The notes under the pieces were generated by a model that searched no databases, was not told the DNA's origin, and saw only the letters and a list, made by a program, of their open reading frames with translations. Of a DNA stretch of 32,772 bases, positions 31,836-32,772 are shown one piece after another. The stretch comes from Mycolicibacterium vaccae NBRC 14118 = CIP 105934 (GTDB lineage: Bacteria > Actinomycetota > Actinomycetes > Mycobacteriales > Mycobacteriaceae). A program made the position numbers and the translations under genes. Position 1 is the stretch's first letter. Each line of letters opens with the position of its first letter. The stretch is taken from NCBI RefSeq assembly GCF_001552715.1, contig NZ_BCRS01000060.1:1-32772 (forward strand). Direction: 5' to 3'.

Positions 31836-32772
31836 TTATCTGGTCGCACCGTTGACGGCCGGGACCTCGATCATGCCGCGCTCGACCCCCCACATCGTGG
31901 CGATGGCCCGGTATTCGCCGGTCTTGATCAGGTGCTCCAGGGCCCGCCGTAACGACTCCACCAAACCCGATCCCTTGACCACCGGCCACCCGTACGGCGC
32001 CGAGTCGAACACGTCACCGGCCGGGACCAGCTCGCCACGGCTGAGCTTGATCGCGAACCCCGTCACCGGCGAATCGGCCGACATCGCGTCGACCTCACCC
32101 TTGATCAGCGCGGTGGTGACCTCGTCCTGGCTGCGGAACACCACCATCTCGATCGGGGGCATCCCGGCGGCGGTGCACTGGTCGCTCTTGTCGGGCAGTT
32201 CCTCGGTCTCCTGCAGGGTTCCTTCTGCCACACCGACTCTCAGGCCGCACGCGGCGGCCGGGCCGAGCGACACCCCCGGTCTGCGGGCCCACTGGGTGCC
32301 GGCCTGGAAGTAGGTGACGAAGTCGACGAGCTGTTCGCGTTCCCGGGTGTCGGTCACCGAGGACACCCCGACGTCGAACGTGCCGTCGACCACCGACGGC
32401 AGGATCGTGTCGAACGGGGTGTCGCGGTAGTCGGGGACCAGGCCGAGCACCTTCGACACGGCGTTCATCAGCTCCACGTCGAATCCGACGAGCTGCCCGT
32501 CGGCGTTCTTGAACTCCATCGGCGCGTACGGCACGTTCACCCCGATGACCAGGCGTCCGGTGTCGCGGATGTCGGCGGGCACCGTCGCCGCGATCTCCGC
32601 GACGGCACCCGCGGGCAGCTCCGCGCCGTCGCCGTCCTGCCACGGCGCCCACTGCCACAACCCGATCCCGGCCACCGTGACGGCCACGGCCGCCGCGGCG
32701 ACGGCCCAACCCACCTTGGGCACCCGGACGCGTTTCGGGCGGGCGGCGTGCCGGGAGGTGCGGCCGTCGCGG
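31836..32772 (-). CDS. Amino-acid-type periplasmic solute-binding protein (SBP_bac_3), membrane-anchored; 5' end cut
   Basis: The protein has one N-terminal membrane helix (WAVAAAAVAVTVAGIGLWQW) and a family-3 solute-binding domain (LVIGVNVPYAPMEFKNADGQ, GFDVELMNAVSKVLG, DTPFDTILPSVVDGTFDVGV, then FFRSQDEV-like and EYRAIATMWGVE regions). It binds a polar amino acid or similar outside the membrane. No lipobox cysteine follows the helix, so it is anchored by the helix itself. A GTG at 32723 is possible as start, but it has no Shine-Dalgarno, and the in-frame codons up to the window edge are coding-like and basic (HAARPKRVR), a normal cytosolic flank. The true start is therefore probably beyond 32772. 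No permease or ATPase gene is visible. Confidence 0.88.
   Translation of the reverse strand, partial: RDGRTSRHAARPKRVRVPKVGWAVAAAAVAVTVAGIGLWQWAPWQDGDGAELPAGAVAEIAATVPADIRDTGRLVIGVNVPYAPMEFKNADGQLVGFDVELMNAVSKVLGLVPDYRDTPFDTILPSVVDGTFDVGVSSVTDTREREQLVDFVTYFQAGTQWARRPGVSLGPAAACGLRVGVAEGTLQETEELPDKSDQCTAAGMPPIEMVVFRSQDEVTTALIKGEVDAMSADSPVTGFAIKLSRGELVPAGDVFDSAPYGWPVVKGSGLVESLRRALEHLIKTGEYRAIATMWGVERGMIEVPAVNGATR

Noticed and set aside
1..32772. tRNA/rRNA genes, CRISPR arrays, insertion sequences, attachment sites or a composition break marking an island
   Set aside because: None seen: no regular spaced repeats, transposase or integrase motifs, or tRNA-like cloverleaf; GC and codon use look even by eye.

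Overview
The window looks like chromosomal DNA from a mycobacterium, probably a Mycolicibacterium-like environmental species. The evidence is the uniformly high GC content with GC-rich third codon positions and the gene families present: MmpS/MmpL exporters, a PknE-type kinase, WS/DGAT acyltransferases, DesA3-type desaturases, GAF-ANTAR regulators, DUF5994, DUF6307 and DUF6480 proteins, and an ESX-like WxG protein. No rRNA, tRNA, CRISPR array, insertion sequence or phage gene was seen. Both window edges cut genes: a kinase at the left and a solute-binding protein at the right.

Layout. 1-2.3 kb (-): a WS/DGAT acyltransferase followed by the N-terminal part of a Ser/Thr kinase, read from a SigF-like promoter that appears to give a leaderless mRNA. 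2.4-5.3 kb (-): a TetR regulator, a WxG/glycine-zipper protein and an overlapping 4-TM protein, which may be an effector/immunity-type pair. 5.3-8.9 kb (+): a clear promoter, an inverted-repeat operator, a probable 26-codon leader ORF, then mmpS and mmpL with stop/start overlaps. 8.9-13.8 kb (-): the chain GT4 glycosyltransferase, (alpha/alpha)6-type protein and GH130-like protein, joined by ATGA overlaps, then a desaturase. 14.3-16.8 kb (+): a fatty-acyl-AMP ligase-like enzyme and a GAF-ANTAR regulator. 16.8-21.2 kb (-): a second GT4, a second (DesA3-like) desaturase, a hidden DUF6307 gene and two more GAF-ANTAR regulators. 21.5-27.1 kb: a 45-aa basic protein (+), then on the minus strand a WS/DGAT relative without its catalytic motif, a DUF5994 protein, a large secreted alpha/beta hydrolase, a cold-shock protein, a second DUF5994 protein and a coupled 46-aa gene. 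27.6-30.3 kb (+): an MMPL transporter and an RsbW-like ATPase. 30.3-32.8 kb (-): a DUF6480, coiled-coil and CsbD stress operon and a membrane-anchored solute-binding protein.

How it fits together (inference). The window mixes envelope and storage lipid functions (WS/DGAT, two desaturases, acyl-AMP ligase, two RND exporters), glycan functions (two GT4 enzymes, a GH130-like enzyme and a toroid glycosidase-like protein) and stress or signal control (kinase, three GAF-ANTAR proteins, RsbW-like ATPase, CsbD, Csp, SigF-like promoters). The GT4-to-desaturase order occurs twice and brackets the acyl-ligase/ANTAR block, which suggests an old segmental duplication. A stress-responsive envelope-remodelling region is the simplest reading. 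The WxG/4-TM pair and the GT4-toroid-GH130 cassette are the least characterised parts.
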